From NCBI RefSeq assembly GCF_003340495.1, contig NZ_QASA01000001.1:6076001-6140000 (forward strand): DNA of 64,000 bases, given 5' to 3'. The position numbers and the translations under genes are program-made. The notes below the pieces were generated by a model that had not been told where the DNA came from, ran no database searches, and saw only the letters and a program-made list of their open reading frames with translations. Below, piece by piece: positions 47,248-56,601 of the stretch (position 1 is its first letter; the number at the start of each line of letters is the position of its first letter). The stretch comes from Adhaeribacter pallidiroseus (GTDB lineage: Bacteria; Bacteroidota; Bacteroidia; Cytophagales; Hymenobacteraceae).

Positions 47248-47718
47248 ATCAGGAGGTAAGCTGCGCCAAGTAATGGATTCTAGAAAACAGTTTTAAAGTT
47301 TAGGCAAAATTCTTTCGGCGGAAAAAGCAAAATTTCAGCAGGCGTCCTGTTTTAAAGTTTTAAATTAAGAAAGGCTTGATTGAAGCCTGTAATAAAAATC
47401 TGGCTTCGTGCCGCATATCCCATATGCCTGAGGTTACCGGCGAGCTGTTTCCGTATTAATACGGATGGCTTTCAAGTAGGCAAGTTGCTGCTTTGTTCTT
47501 TCTTTACTTTGTTGAAATCCGTGTTAAGGCTTTTAATTAAAAAATTTCTAAAAAAATGCGCTAAGCAAAAATAAAATTTAAAAATTAGTAATATAGGTAG
47601 GAAATTGTATTGTTTATCCAGGCTTAAAATTAGATTTTTTAAAAGTATTTAATTTACCCAAAAGTAGCTATTTTTGCAAGCGCGGGGGTGCATTCTATAA
47701 AAATACGTATAAATACAG
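47248..47718. other. Intergenic region upstream of the histidine kinase
   Basis: No convincing gene. Short A/T-rich stretches only; an open frame of 64 codons at 47380-47574 has no coding character. Confidence 0.4.
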
Positions 47719-49563
47719 ATGGATTGGAGAGAAGGAAAAATAAAAACACTTGATCAATCATTTTTCTCCGCAATTGTGGAGAATTCCACTGATTTGATTT
47801 CGGTAATTGATAGTTCCGGAATGTACAAATACGTCGGGCAGTCGGTCGTTCGGCTATTGGGTTTTACTCCCGAGGAGATGTTGCAAACCAATGCGCTTTT
47901 TTACATTCATCCCGAGGATCTGCCTTTTGTCATGAGAGCCTTAGAATCAGCTACAGCCGAAAAAAGTATTCAGATTAATCCTTTCCGGTTTATTAACAAA
48001 AAAGGAGAGTGGCGTTGGTTGGATTGTCATTTAGCTAACATGCTGCACCACCAAAGTATTCAGGGTATTGTAACTAATTCTAAAGATATTACCGAACAAC
48101 GAAACGCGCAGTTAAGCGAAGAAAAAGCCCAGGTGTACTACAAATCTTTATTTCATGACTACCCCGAAGCTATTATACTACTGGATGCAACCGGAAGAAT
48201 TGTGAAGGCTAATGGGCCGTTTTATCAGCTGTCGGGTTACACCGCCGACGAGGTTATCAATGCACATTATTACAAATTTATTCCGGAGGATTTCTGGACC
48301 CTGGCTGGTACGGCTATCCAGCAAGTGCTGCACGGGGAGATCCGGATGATTGAAACCTTATTTATCAAGAAAAACCAGGATTTTTTAGATTTACAAATCA
48401 CGGGAGTACCCATTTTATTAAATGGTAATCTGGAGTGTATCCAATGCGTGATCAAAGATATTACCGCCAAGAAAAAGGCGGAATCGCAAATAGAACTGCT
48501 TTCGTTGGTAGCCGATAAAACTACCAATGGGGTTATTATCACCGATAACCATCGGAATATTGAATGGGTAAACAATAGTTTTTCTACCTTAAGCGGCTAT
48601 AGCTACGAAGAAGCAATCGGAAAAAGGCCGGGCGAATTACTACACGGACCTTTAACTAACTCCGAAACAATTCTCCAAATTCGGGAAAAGATGCAGAAAG
48701 CAGAACCATTTTCGGTAGAAATTTTAAATTACAAGAAGAATGGGGAAGAGTTTTGGGTATCGATGGAAGTAAATCCGATTTTTAAAGAACCGGGTCTGCT
48801 CGAAAAGTTTGTAGCGACGCAGGTAGATATTACCAGTAAAAAAAAGGCAGAACTGGAAATGCGCCAGCTCACCAAAGATTTATTTAATCATAACCGCGAT
48901 TTAAAACAGTTTACCTACATTGTATCGCATAATTTACGGGCACCGGTAGCCAGTGCTTTAGGCTTGGCTAATCTCTTAACCATGGTCGATAAAAATGACG
49001 AAATCTTTGCTACTTCGCTTCGCAATCTAAAAACTTCAGTAGAACAGTTAAATACCATTTTAAAAGATTTAAACGTTATTTTGTCTATCCGCGATAATCA
49101 AGATGCCGTTGCTAACGAAACCTTTGTTGTAGCAGAAGTATACCAGCAAGCCGTCGCGAACCTGCACGATGCCCTAAACAATTGCCACGGCAACGTTACG
49201 TTTACCTTAGAAGGAGACGACCGCCTGATTGCCAAAAAAGCGTACCTGTACAGTATATTCTACAACCTGCTGTCAAATGCTATTAAGTACCGCTCCCCCG
49301 ATCGGCTTTTAAAAATACAAGTTACCTGCCGGAATGTTCCGGGTTCCGGAACAGAGATAACAGTGTCGGATAATGGATCCGGACTGGATTTAAATAAAAT
49401 CGGGGAAAATATCTTTAAATTGTATAAGCGTTTCCACCGGAACGTAGACGGGCGGGGCATGGGTTTGTTCTTAGTTAAAACGCACGTAGAGGCTTTGGGC
49501 GGGCATATTGAAGTAAAAAGTCAGGTAAATAAAGGCACCACTTTTATAATTAACTTACCCTAA
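47719..49563 (+). CDS. PAS-domain sensor histidine kinase
   Basis: A 614-residue cytoplasmic kinase. It has three PAS domains at about residues 10-125, 130-250 and 258-380, each with linker segments (DITEQR, DITAKKK, DITSKKKAE). The HisKA-like region has FTYIVSHNLRAP, whose His (about 404) is the expected phosphorylation site. The ATPase domain has NLLSNAIKYRS (N box), SDNGSGLD (G1) and GRGMGLFLVKTH (G2). No membrane segment is visible, so the signal is probably intracellular (redox, light or ligand via PAS). Its TAA overlaps the response-regulator ATG by one base, indicating a coupled two-component pair. Confidence 0.93.
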   Translation: MDWREGKIKTLDQSFFSAIVENSTDLISVIDSSGMYKYVGQSVVRLLGFTPEEMLQTNALFYIHPEDLPFVMRALESATAEKSIQINPFRFINKKGEWRWLDCHLANMLHHQSIQGIVTNSKDITEQRNAQLSEEKAQVYYKSLFHDYPEAIILLDATGRIVKANGPFYQLSGYTADEVINAHYYKFIPEDFWTLAGTAIQQVLHGEIRMIETLFIKKNQDFLDLQITGVPILLNGNLECIQCVIKDITAKKKAESQIELLSLVADKTTNGVIITDNHRNIEWVNNSFSTLSGYSYEEAIGKRPGELLHGPLTNSETILQIREKMQKAEPFSVEILNYKKNGEEFWVSMEVNPIFKEPGLLEKFVATQVDITSKKKAELEMRQLTKDLFNHNRDLKQFTYIVSHNLRAPVASALGLANLLTMVDKNDEIFATSLRNLKTSVEQLNTILKDLNVILSIRDNQDAVANETFVVAEVYQQAVANLHDALNNCHGNVTFTLEGDDRLIAKKAYLYSIFYNLLSNAIKYRSPDRLLKIQVTCRNVPGSGTEITVSDNGSGLDLNKIGENIFKLYKRFHRNVDGRGMGLFLVKTHVEALGGHIEVKSQVNKGTTFIINLP

Positions 49564-49958
49564 TGGGCTGGAAAACTTTTTTGGTAGATGATGATGCAAT
49601 TAGTGCTCTGTTAACCAAGCATTTGCTAAAACTGCATCACTTTACCGAAGATGTAACCACTTTTTATCAGCCCGAAGAAGCCTTAAATTATTTAACAAAT
49701 TATCCTGCCCACGAGCTGCCGGCCTTGATTTTGTTAGATTTAAACATGCCTTTTATGAGCGGCTGGGAGTTTCTGGAGGCCTTGACTCCTGAGGAGCAGG
49801 CAATACAAGCCGCCTGTAAAATTTTTATTCTGACTTCCTCCCTGGAACATGCCGATGTGTTAAAAAGCCAGGAATATCCCTTAGTATCTGGTTTTATTCA
49901 AAAACCCATTCAGCCCGAAGATATAGCTACTATTTTGGCGACTTTGGAGCATAAATAA
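49563..49958 (+). CDS. Single-domain response regulator
   Basis: A 131-residue receiver with no output domain. The acidic pocket is VDDDA (residues 9-11), the phosphoacceptor Asp is at about residue 59 in LILLDLNMP, and FIQKP holds the conserved Lys. It is a CheY-like partner of the preceding PAS kinase. Output is unknown; it may act through protein binding or by passing phosphate on. Confidence 0.92.
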   Translation: MGWKTFLVDDDAISALLTKHLLKLHHFTEDVTTFYQPEEALNYLTNYPAHELPALILLDLNMPFMSGWEFLEALTPEEQAIQAACKIFILTSSLEHADVLKSQEYPLVSGFIQKPIQPEDIATILATLEHK

Positions 49959-50470
49959 TGCCTCTTACAATTGCCCGGCCTAAGTAAAATTTAAAAAAAA
50001 CTTCAGAAACCGTACAAAAGCAGTAACCCTTAAAAGTAGGCCAAACCAGCTTGCTTTTAAGGGCTATGCTTATTGAGGTTAATATTACTGATTATGTATG
50101 GTAACCTGCCTTCAAGATAAGTTTTAAGTGATACAAACCGCGTATATAAGTACTTGCTGGAAAGATAAAATTTAATGATTCTGCTGTTTTAGATTTGTAT
50201 TGGTTATTCCGGAGAAAACTATTCAACTACGTAGCCGAATAGATTCTTCCGGAAGGACGCTGCAGGAACAGAATAGCGGTGTTTTTACTTTTACTATCCG
50301 GAACGTACGTTATCTTCATTTTCATCCGCTTGTTAAATAACAGAATAATCCCAAGCGGAATAGTATGTGCCTTTAGGGTTCTGTTTTTAAAAATTTCAAC
50401 TACGAGTAACTAAAAACTAATAGCTGCTGATGCGCATCATGGATAGTTGTTCGTGGTTTCTTCCGAATAA
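49959..50470. other. Intergenic region with a palindromic repeat
   Basis: No gene seen. It contains copy 2 of the palindromic repeat at 50203-50258. The rest is A/T-rich. Confidence 0.4.
50203..50258. repeat. Intergenic palindromic repeat, copy 2
   Basis: It shares an ATTCCGGAG start, GTA-CCGA-TAGATTCTT middle and GAA-GAC end with the element at 42944-42998; a later GAATAGC also matches. The palindrome is less perfect here. Confidence 0.6.
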
Positions 50471-51478
50471 TTAGTATACTCGGAGGGTTGGATCCTCGAG
50501 CGTATCCAGGAAACGGTTCTGCTGGTTTTTGCGGCGGCTAATGGCAAAAACGGCCATGCCGGCTAATGCCACCAAACCAGCCGTTACCAAGGCTTTTGAT
50601 ACCGCCGGATTATCAACCGGTGGAGGTAAACTTACAACTCCCCGCTCATCGGTAATGGCCGGTTCGTTTACGTACCGGCCCGAGGTAGGAACGGCTAATT
50701 GATCAAAATAATGCACCAACTCGTCGAGCTCAAACAGCATGGTTTCCCCGTGCATCGGCATACCATGTCCGCCCACTACCGTTTCGGGGCGCAAATCGGC
50801 CAGGAGTTCTACGGAGCGTCTGGCCGCTACCCAGTCGCTGGTATAATAAGCAGGTGGGCCATGTACTTCTTTTTTATCGGTAACTACCGCAATCGCCGAT
50901 TCCGGCTCGCGGGTACTAAATGCATCCCCCACAATTAAAGTGCGGTCGCTTTCGCGGAACAAAGAAATATGACCCGCTGTGTGGCCCGGTGTATACAGCC
51001 ATTGCCACCCGGTTAAACCCGGTACCGAGCCATCAGCCGGTAAAGGTTGAATTTGGCCGGTTACATCAATTGGTTTTTTCGGGTATAACCAGGCCATATA
51101 CGCCATCGCGCCACCGCCTACGGTAGGGTCCGGGGGAGGATAGGCCGATAAGCCGGTTAAGTAAGGCATTTCCAAAGAATGGGCATATATTGGTACTTGC
51201 CAGTCGGTGGCTAGTTCTTTTAAAGCGCCTACGTGGTCGAAGTGGCCGTGCGTTAAAACAATGGCCGTGGGGCGGGTGCCTTTGCCGTACAAGCCTTCCG
51301 CAATGTGTTTAATTTTCCCCGCCGACCCGTATAAACCAGCATCTACCACTACCCAGGAACCACCCGGGTTACTGACTAAAAACAAATTAACAAACACGAT
51401 TTTAATGCCCGTAACACCGGGGGCCACCGCGAAATGATTTTTATCGCTGGGGGCGTTTTTACCTGCAGTAGTTTCCAT
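50471..51478 (-). CDS. MBL-fold metallo-hydrolase with a C-terminal membrane helix
   Basis: A 335-residue metallo-beta-lactamase fold protein. LTHGHFDHVG is the HxHxDH metal motif, with GHTAGHISLF and GDAFSTREP as further metal-ligand sites. Near the C-terminus a hydrophobic segment (about residues 299-317: AVSKALVTAGLVALAGMAVFAI) is followed by basic residues, so the enzyme may be tail-anchored. Substrate is unknown. It begins 12 bases after a small acidic protein, suggesting one transcript. Confidence 0.9.
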   Translation of the reverse strand: METTAGKNAPSDKNHFAVAPGVTGIKIVFVNLFLVSNPGGSWVVVDAGLYGSAGKIKHIAEGLYGKGTRPTAIVLTHGHFDHVGALKELATDWQVPIYAHSLEMPYLTGLSAYPPPDPTVGGGAMAYMAWLYPKKPIDVTGQIQPLPADGSVPGLTGWQWLYTPGHTAGHISLFRESDRTLIVGDAFSTREPESAIAVVTDKKEVHGPPAYYTSDWVAARRSVELLADLRPETVVGGHGMPMHGETMLFELDELVHYFDQLAVPTSGRYVNEPAITDERGVVSLPPPVDNPAVSKALVTAGLVALAGMAVFAISRRKNQQNRFLDTLEDPTLRVY

Positions 51479-51489
51479 TTTTTAAATTT

Positions 51490-51708
51490 TTAGCTGTCTT
51501 CGCGGCCAGCAATGCTTTCTTCGTTTCCCTGGTCGTGGGAACTGTTCTCGTCGCCGTCCGTAGATTTAGCGCCCTGGCCACCCTGGCCGTGTTCTGAATA
51601 GTCGGTGCCACCTTCTTCTTCGTGATTTTCGGTATTCTGGCCAGCAGGGTCCTGCGAAGCAATATAGTTCTCGTTTTTATCAGGGGCATTTTGCTCGTTA
51701 TTTTCCAT
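51490..51708 (-). CDS. Small acidic, low-complexity hydrophilic protein
   Basis: A 72-residue protein made almost only of Glu, Asn, Asp, Gly, Gln, Ser and His, with hardly any hydrophobic residues (ENNEQNAPDKNE, HGQGGQG). This looks like a disordered, hydrophilin-like protein, as in stress responses. It is directly upstream of the MBL gene on the same strand. No domain is recognised, and the function is unknown. An alternative reading frame in the same strand is basic and has no coding character. Confidence 0.6.
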   Translation of the reverse strand: MENNEQNAPDKNENYIASQDPAGQNTENHEEEGGTDYSEHGQGGQGAKSTDGDENSSHDQGNEESIAGREDS

Positions 51709-52114
51709 GAGGTCGGGTTGTTAAAGTGAAACAAAAAATGCGGCTGTACTGCCGGAACCTTTCTTACGGCCTTTTGCGAATTTGGTATAAACCGCTTTCA
51801 AAATTTTTGCGATAAGTACTAAGCACTGCTGATCTGGTGAACTTATTTTATGCATTTCTTAAAATTTAAGGTCAATCGCTTTAGAGGAGGCTTCTAGTTG
51901 GCTGTACTTGATCCGGATTTTACCAATTGCAGCTACCTTATTTGCTTCCCGGCAGGAGCAACCGGAGCATTCCCGGTGATTGACTCGTGATTTTAAGATG
52001 TTTACTTGCGTTTTCTGACCTCTACCCGAACAAAAAGCAACGTTGCGGGTTAACAGCTTACAGCTTCTTTTTTAATTTTCAAGCGTCTATTACTAACCAA
52101 CTTAAACTAAATCG
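51709..52114. other. Divergent intergenic region
   Basis: Between the small acidic protein gene (minus) and wrbA (plus). No gene recognised. It must hold both promoters, but no exact TAnnTTTG was found. Confidence 0.4.
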
Positions 52115-52726
52115 ATGAGTCAAGTACAATTAGCGGTTATTTATTACAGCGCTACCGGCACCAACTACCAACTGGCCCAGTGGGCCGCGGAGGGAGCCAA
52201 GCAAACGGGTGCCGAAGTAAAAGTTTTAAAAATAAAAGAACTGGCGCCACCCGAAGCCATTGCGCAGAATCCGGCTTGGCAGGCGCACATCGAAGCCACG
52301 AAAGACGTACCGGAAGTTTCGCTGGCTGACCTGGAATGGGCCGACGCCATTATTTTTAGTATGCCTACCCGTTACGGCAATTTGCCCGGTCAGTTAAAAG
52401 AATTTCTGGATTCTACCGGCGGTTTATGGTACCAAGGTAAATTGGCTAACAAAGTAGTAAGCGGCATGACCAGTGCGCAAAACCCACACGGTGGCCAGGA
52501 ATCTACGTTGCTGGCTTTATACAACACCATGTACCATTGGGGAGCTATTGTGGCAGCGCCGGGTTATACCGACCCGGTACTTTTTGCCGCCGGTGGTAAC
52601 CCTTACGGAACGAGTGTGGCCGTAGACCGCGAAGGCATGAAAACCGATGTGCGTGATGCCGTAGTTTACCAGGCCCAAAGAACAGTAACCGTTGCTACTT
52701 GGGTAAAACAAGGTTTAAATGCCTAA
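52115..52726 (+). CDS. wrbA: NAD(P)H:quinone oxidoreductase WrbA
   Basis: A 203-residue flavodoxin-like protein, normal WrbA length. The FMN phosphate loop is YYSATGTNYQLA, MPTRYGNLPGQLKEFLD binds the isoalloxazine, and GGGQ-like HGGQESTLLALYNTMYHWG is the WrbA signature. It reduces quinones by two electrons and protects against oxidative stress in the cytoplasm. It is followed by a strong terminator at 52739-52776. Confidence 0.95.
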   Translation: MSQVQLAVIYYSATGTNYQLAQWAAEGAKQTGAEVKVLKIKELAPPEAIAQNPAWQAHIEATKDVPEVSLADLEWADAIIFSMPTRYGNLPGQLKEFLDSTGGLWYQGKLANKVVSGMTSAQNPHGGQESTLLALYNTMYHWGAIVAAPGYTDPVLFAAGGNPYGTSVAVDREGMKTDVRDAVVYQAQRTVTVATWVKQGLNA

Positions 52727-52734
52727 GAATTTTA

Positions 52735-52776
52735 AATAATTATTCTTCTGGTTCACTCCGGAAGAATAATTTTAAT
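52735..52776. terminator. Terminator after wrbA
   Basis: A 13-bp stem, ATTATTCTTCTGG/CCGGAAGAATAAT with one G-T pair and a 6-base loop, followed by a run of T. A-rich sequence on the left could make it bidirectional. Confidence 0.82.
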
Positions 52777-53161
52777 TGTTGGAGGAGTAAGGCAGATTGC
52801 TAATTTGCCGACTTGTTGCTGCTGCACAACCTTTATCAGGAACTTTGTCTAAAGTTTTCAATGAAGACATTGGTCAGGACAGGTTCTAAATAGTTGCCGT
52901 TTTTTAATGCTGCCGCCGTTTGGGTCGCTACAAATGGCTTTTTCGTCAATCATGTTAATTAATATTTTCTGGTAGTATTCTCAATTTTTTGCCTTTTCAG
53001 GGCAACCTTATCTACTTTTTAAGCAATTTTTTAAATATTAAAGGCCTAGTTGCTTTAATGGAAGAGATTCCACCCCAGCTGGGACAATTTACTGCCACTG
53101 ACTACCAGAATTAGAGAAAGATTTTTTATCATTACAGAAAGATTATTTTTCCTCTACATTT
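52777..53161. other. Intergenic region upstream of the M16 peptidase
   Basis: No gene recognised. Immediately before the ATG is a TACATTTA sequence resembling a -7 element, but it abuts the start codon. Confidence 0.3.
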
Positions 53162-56119
53162 ATGTTTCAGAAAGTAAAATTAGCGATTTGTGGCTGCGCC
53201 GTGTTGGCTTTGCCCTTGCAAATAAGCGCGCAAAAGCCCAAGGGTGCTACCAAACAAATTGAAAAAGTTACCCGGAAAGGCAGCGAATTAGTAATTCCGT
53301 ACGAAAAGTACGTGCTACCCAATGGCCTTACCCTGGTAATCCACGAAGACCATTCTGACCCGATTGTGCACGTGGACGTTACCTACCACGTAGGTTCGGC
53401 GCGCGAAGAAGTAGGTAAATCAGGTTTCGCCCACTTTTTTGAGCACATGATGTTCCAGGGTTCCGACCACGTAGCCGACGAAGAGCATTTTAAACTGGTA
53501 AGCCAGGCTGGTGGTACGCTAAACGGTACTACCAACCGCGACCGTACCAATTATTTCGAAACCATCCCGAGCAACCAACTCGAAACCGCCCTTTGGCTCG
53601 AAGCCGATCGCATGGGATTTTTACTAGATGCCGTAACCCAGAAAAAATTTGAAATTCAGCGCTCCACCGTTAAAAACGAACGGGGCCAGAACTACGATAA
53701 CCGGCCTTACGGCTTGGTAGGCGAAACAACCGCGCGCGCCCTGTATCCTTACGGCCACCCGTATTCGTGGCTGACTATTGGCTACATCGAAGACTTAAAC
53801 CGGGTAAACGTAGACGACCTGAAGAACTTTTTCCTGCGCTGGTACGGACCTAACAATGCCACCGTAACTGTAGGCGGCGACGTAAATCCGCAGGAAGTAA
53901 TAAAAATGGCCGAAAAATACTTTGGTTCAATTCCGCGTGGCCCGGAAGTAAAAAATAGGGAATTGCCGGCCGTTACGTTGCCGCAAGACCGGTACGTGTC
54001 GTACGAAGATAACGTGCGTTTTCCTATGTTGCGCATGGTTTATCCAACCGTACCAGTTCGCCACCCCGACGAAGCGCCTTTAGATTGTTTAGCCGAAATT
54101 TTAGGCAGTGGTAAAAATTCTATTCTGTATAAAAATTTAATAAAAACCCAGAAAGCCGTTCAGGCTGATGCGAGCCATCCGACTGCGGAACTTGCCGGTG
54201 AATTTACCCTAGCAGTGCTTCCATTCCCTGGGCAGACTTTAACTGATATGGAGAAAATTGTGCGGGCTTCGCTGAACGAATTTGAAAAAACCGGCGTTAC
54301 TGACGATGCCGTTACCCGTTTTAAAGCAAAGTTCGAATCCGGAATTATTAACAGTTTAGAGAGCGTTTCGGGGAAAGTGTCGCGGTTAGCTTCTAATCAA
54401 ACATTTTCCGGTAATCCTAATGATCTACCCAAAGAATATAAGCGGTACATGGCCGTAACCAAAGCTGATGTAATGCGGGTGTATAATCAGTATATTAAAA
54501 ACAAGCATGCCGTTATTTTAAGTGTGGTACCCAAAGGCCAGGCGCAAGCCGTAGCCAAAGCCGATAATTACAAACCCACCAACACCGATTACAAAGCCCC
54601 GGCCAACGAATACGCCGGTTTAAAATACGTAAAACCCCAAGATAACTTCGACCGCAGCCAGCGCCCCGGAGCCGGTAAAAACCCGGTGGTAACCGTACCG
54701 CCTTTCTACCGCGATAACCTGCCCAACGGCATTAAAGTAATCGGTACCGAAAATAAAGAAGTGCCCATGGTTACGCTTTTGTTCAGCGTGCAGGGTGGCC
54801 ACAAATTATCCGCGAAAGATCCGTCGCGGGCGGGCATTGCTTCGTTAATGGCCGCTATGCTCAACGAGTCGTCGGAGAAATATACCGCTGAGGAATTAAG
54901 CAGTGAACTCGAAAAATTAGGCAGTTCTATTTCGTTTTCGGGCGGCACCGAGTCTATTAATGTTTCGGTAGAGTCGCAGGTAAAAAACCTGGATGCCACC
55001 ATTGCCTTACTCGAAGAACGCATGTTGCATCCGCGTTTCGATGTTGCTGATTTCGACCGTTTGAAAAAACAACGTTTAGAGCAAATTGCCAACCAGGCTA
55101 CCCAACCCACGGTAATCGCCGATAACGTGTATAATAAACTGCTCTATGGCGAAAACAACATTCTGGCGGTGCCTACCTTGGGAACCACGGCTACGGTAAA
55201 TAATATTACTTTGGACGACGTGAAGAAATTTTACCAGGATAACTTTTCGCCGTCGGTAACGAATTTGGTAATTGTGGGCGATGTTAATCAACAAGGCATT
55301 ATGCCGAAGCTCGCTTTTTTAAATAAATGGGCGGCTAAGCCCGTTACCATGCCTACTTTGCCGCTGGCCCCCGGCATTGATAAAACTAAAGTATTTATTG
55401 TGAATAAAGAAAAAGCCGCGCAATCGGAGATCCGGATTGGTTACCTGGCTTTGCCTTTTGATGCCACCGGCGAGTACTATAAATCCGGGTTAATGAATTA
55501 CACGCTGGGGGGTAACTTTAACAGCCGCATTAACTTAAATTTGCGCGAAGAGAAAGGCTATACTTACGGCGCTCGCTCGGCTTATGCCGGTACCGAATTG
55601 GTAGGTCCGTTTACGGCACAAGCCGGGGTGCGGGCCAACGTATCGGATAGCGCGGTAGTAGAGTTTATCAAGGAAATTAAAAATTTCCGCGGCCAGGGCA
55701 TTAAAGATGATGAACTATCATTTTTGAAAAGCTCCGTGGGGCAGCGCGATGCCTTGAAATACGAAACACCGTTCCAGAAAGCCTTATTTTTAAATAATAT
55801 TGTGAAATACAACCTGGCGGCAGACTTTGTAAAAAAGCAAAACGAAATTTTGCAAAACATCACCAAAGAAGAAATTAACGCTTTAGCCAAGAAAAATTTG
55901 CCACTGGAAAAAATGAGTATCATGCTGGTAGGGGATAAAGCTTTAATTCAACCCGGCCTGGAAAAACTCGGCTACGAAATTGTAGAATTAGATACGGATG
56001 GCAATCCGGCGAAAGAGGCAACTACTCCCACTGCTCCGGCTAAAACTGCCCCGGCCGAGAAAAGCAAAAAAGAGCCGGCTAAACCCCGCAAGTCTATTCC
56101 GGAAATTAGAACTTCTTAG
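53162..56119 (+). CDS. M16-family zinc peptidase (two-domain, insulinase-like)
   Basis: A 985-residue protein with a signal peptide ending near ISAQ. Two tandem M16 halves are present. The first contains the inverted zinc motif HFFEH (His 91, Glu 94, His 95) and the downstream Glu region near NERGQNYDNRPYG. The second half (from about residue 515) lacks the metal site, as is usual for such peptidases, with GGNFNSRINLNLREEKGYTYG. The C-terminal tail is Lys/Pro/Ala-rich. It is a secreted, probably periplasmic, endopeptidase. It ends at a terminator. Confidence 0.94.
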   Translation: MFQKVKLAICGCAVLALPLQISAQKPKGATKQIEKVTRKGSELVIPYEKYVLPNGLTLVIHEDHSDPIVHVDVTYHVGSAREEVGKSGFAHFFEHMMFQGSDHVADEEHFKLVSQAGGTLNGTTNRDRTNYFETIPSNQLETALWLEADRMGFLLDAVTQKKFEIQRSTVKNERGQNYDNRPYGLVGETTARALYPYGHPYSWLTIGYIEDLNRVNVDDLKNFFLRWYGPNNATVTVGGDVNPQEVIKMAEKYFGSIPRGPEVKNRELPAVTLPQDRYVSYEDNVRFPMLRMVYPTVPVRHPDEAPLDCLAEILGSGKNSILYKNLIKTQKAVQADASHPTAELAGEFTLAVLPFPGQTLTDMEKIVRASLNEFEKTGVTDDAVTRFKAKFESGIINSLESVSGKVSRLASNQTFSGNPNDLPKEYKRYMAVTKADVMRVYNQYIKNKHAVILSVVPKGQAQAVAKADNYKPTNTDYKAPANEYAGLKYVKPQDNFDRSQRPGAGKNPVVTVPPFYRDNLPNGIKVIGTENKEVPMVTLLFSVQGGHKLSAKDPSRAGIASLMAAMLNESSEKYTAEELSSELEKLGSSISFSGGTESINVSVESQVKNLDATIALLEERMLHPRFDVADFDRLKKQRLEQIANQATQPTVIADNVYNKLLYGENNILAVPTLGTTATVNNITLDDVKKFYQDNFSPSVTNLVIVGDVNQQGIMPKLAFLNKWAAKPVTMPTLPLAPGIDKTKVFIVNKEKAAQSEIRIGYLALPFDATGEYYKSGLMNYTLGGNFNSRINLNLREEKGYTYGARSAYAGTELVGPFTAQAGVRANVSDSAVVEFIKEIKNFRGQGIKDDELSFLKSSVGQRDALKYETPFQKALFLNNIVKYNLAADFVKKQNEILQNITKEEINALAKKNLPLEKMSIMLVGDKALIQPGLEKLGYEIVELDTDGNPAKEATTPTAPAKTAPAEKSKKEPAKPRKSIPEIRTS

Positions 56120-56140
56120 TATGTTAGGGTAATTACTTCC

Positions 56141-56174
56141 AAAAAGCTCCTGCCACCGCAGGAGCTTTTTTATT
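56141..56174 (+). terminator. Terminator of the M16 peptidase gene
   Basis: AAAGCTCCTGC/GCAGGAGCTTT with loop CACC and a following T run, 22 bases after the stop codon. Confidence 0.88.
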
Positions 56175-56575
56175 TTTAAATTTTGGTACGGCTTCGTACG
56201 TAAAATTTAAAAACTGCTTTGTTCCGGCGGTTTAATGCTTTGGGTTAACCAGAAAAGCTTTTCACGGTAATAAACATTTAATTTAATTTTACTTTAATGG
56301 TACTTCGAGATAGCGCATCTTTAGTTATCCTTTGGTTGTACTGAGAGTTAGCGAAGCGCTCTCAGTACTTTTTCTGCCGCCAATCTCTGATTAGCTTTTA
56401 TCAAAGTGCCAGGTTATGCCAATACGGAGATTGGCTGTCCGAAAAAGGTAGAAACTGCTAACGCGAACTCTACCCATCACAACTATTCTTGGATAGATTA
56501 AAAGATATTTTGTTGTAGCCAACCTGTCGCAATTTCTTGCTTAGCTCAGAAGTACCGCTTTGCGGTGCAACTAAC
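56175..56575. repeat. Intergenic region with two hairpins upstream of the acetyltransferase
   Basis: GTACTGAGAG (56338-56347) / CTCTCAGTAC (56359-56368) is a perfect 10-bp stem. A second inverted pair is CCAATCTC (56380-56387) / GAGATTGG (56427-56434), with flanking CTTTTTC/GAAAAAG also inverted. They look like REP-type palindromes or a short structured RNA; neither is placed as a terminator for a known gene. Confidence 0.5.
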
Positions 56576-56583
56576 TATATTTG
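56576..56583 (+). promoter_or_regulatory. Putative -7 promoter element of the acetyltransferase gene
   Basis: TATATTTG, an exact TAnnTTTG match, 18 bases upstream of the ATG. A TTTG at 56559-56562 is too close to serve as the -33 box. Confidence 0.5.
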
Positions 56584-56601
56584 TGCGCTAATTTACGCGC
56601 T

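Noticed and set aside
47380-47574. A 64-codon plus-strand frame before the histidine kinase
   Set aside because: No start context, no conserved motif, ends in a Lys-rich chance sequence.
51459-51734. Basic 91-codon frame overlapping the small acidic protein gene
   Set aside because: Same strand but another frame; it is Thr/Arg/Lys-rich from the reading of the acidic frame and runs into the MBL gene start. The acidic frame has a better start and spacing.
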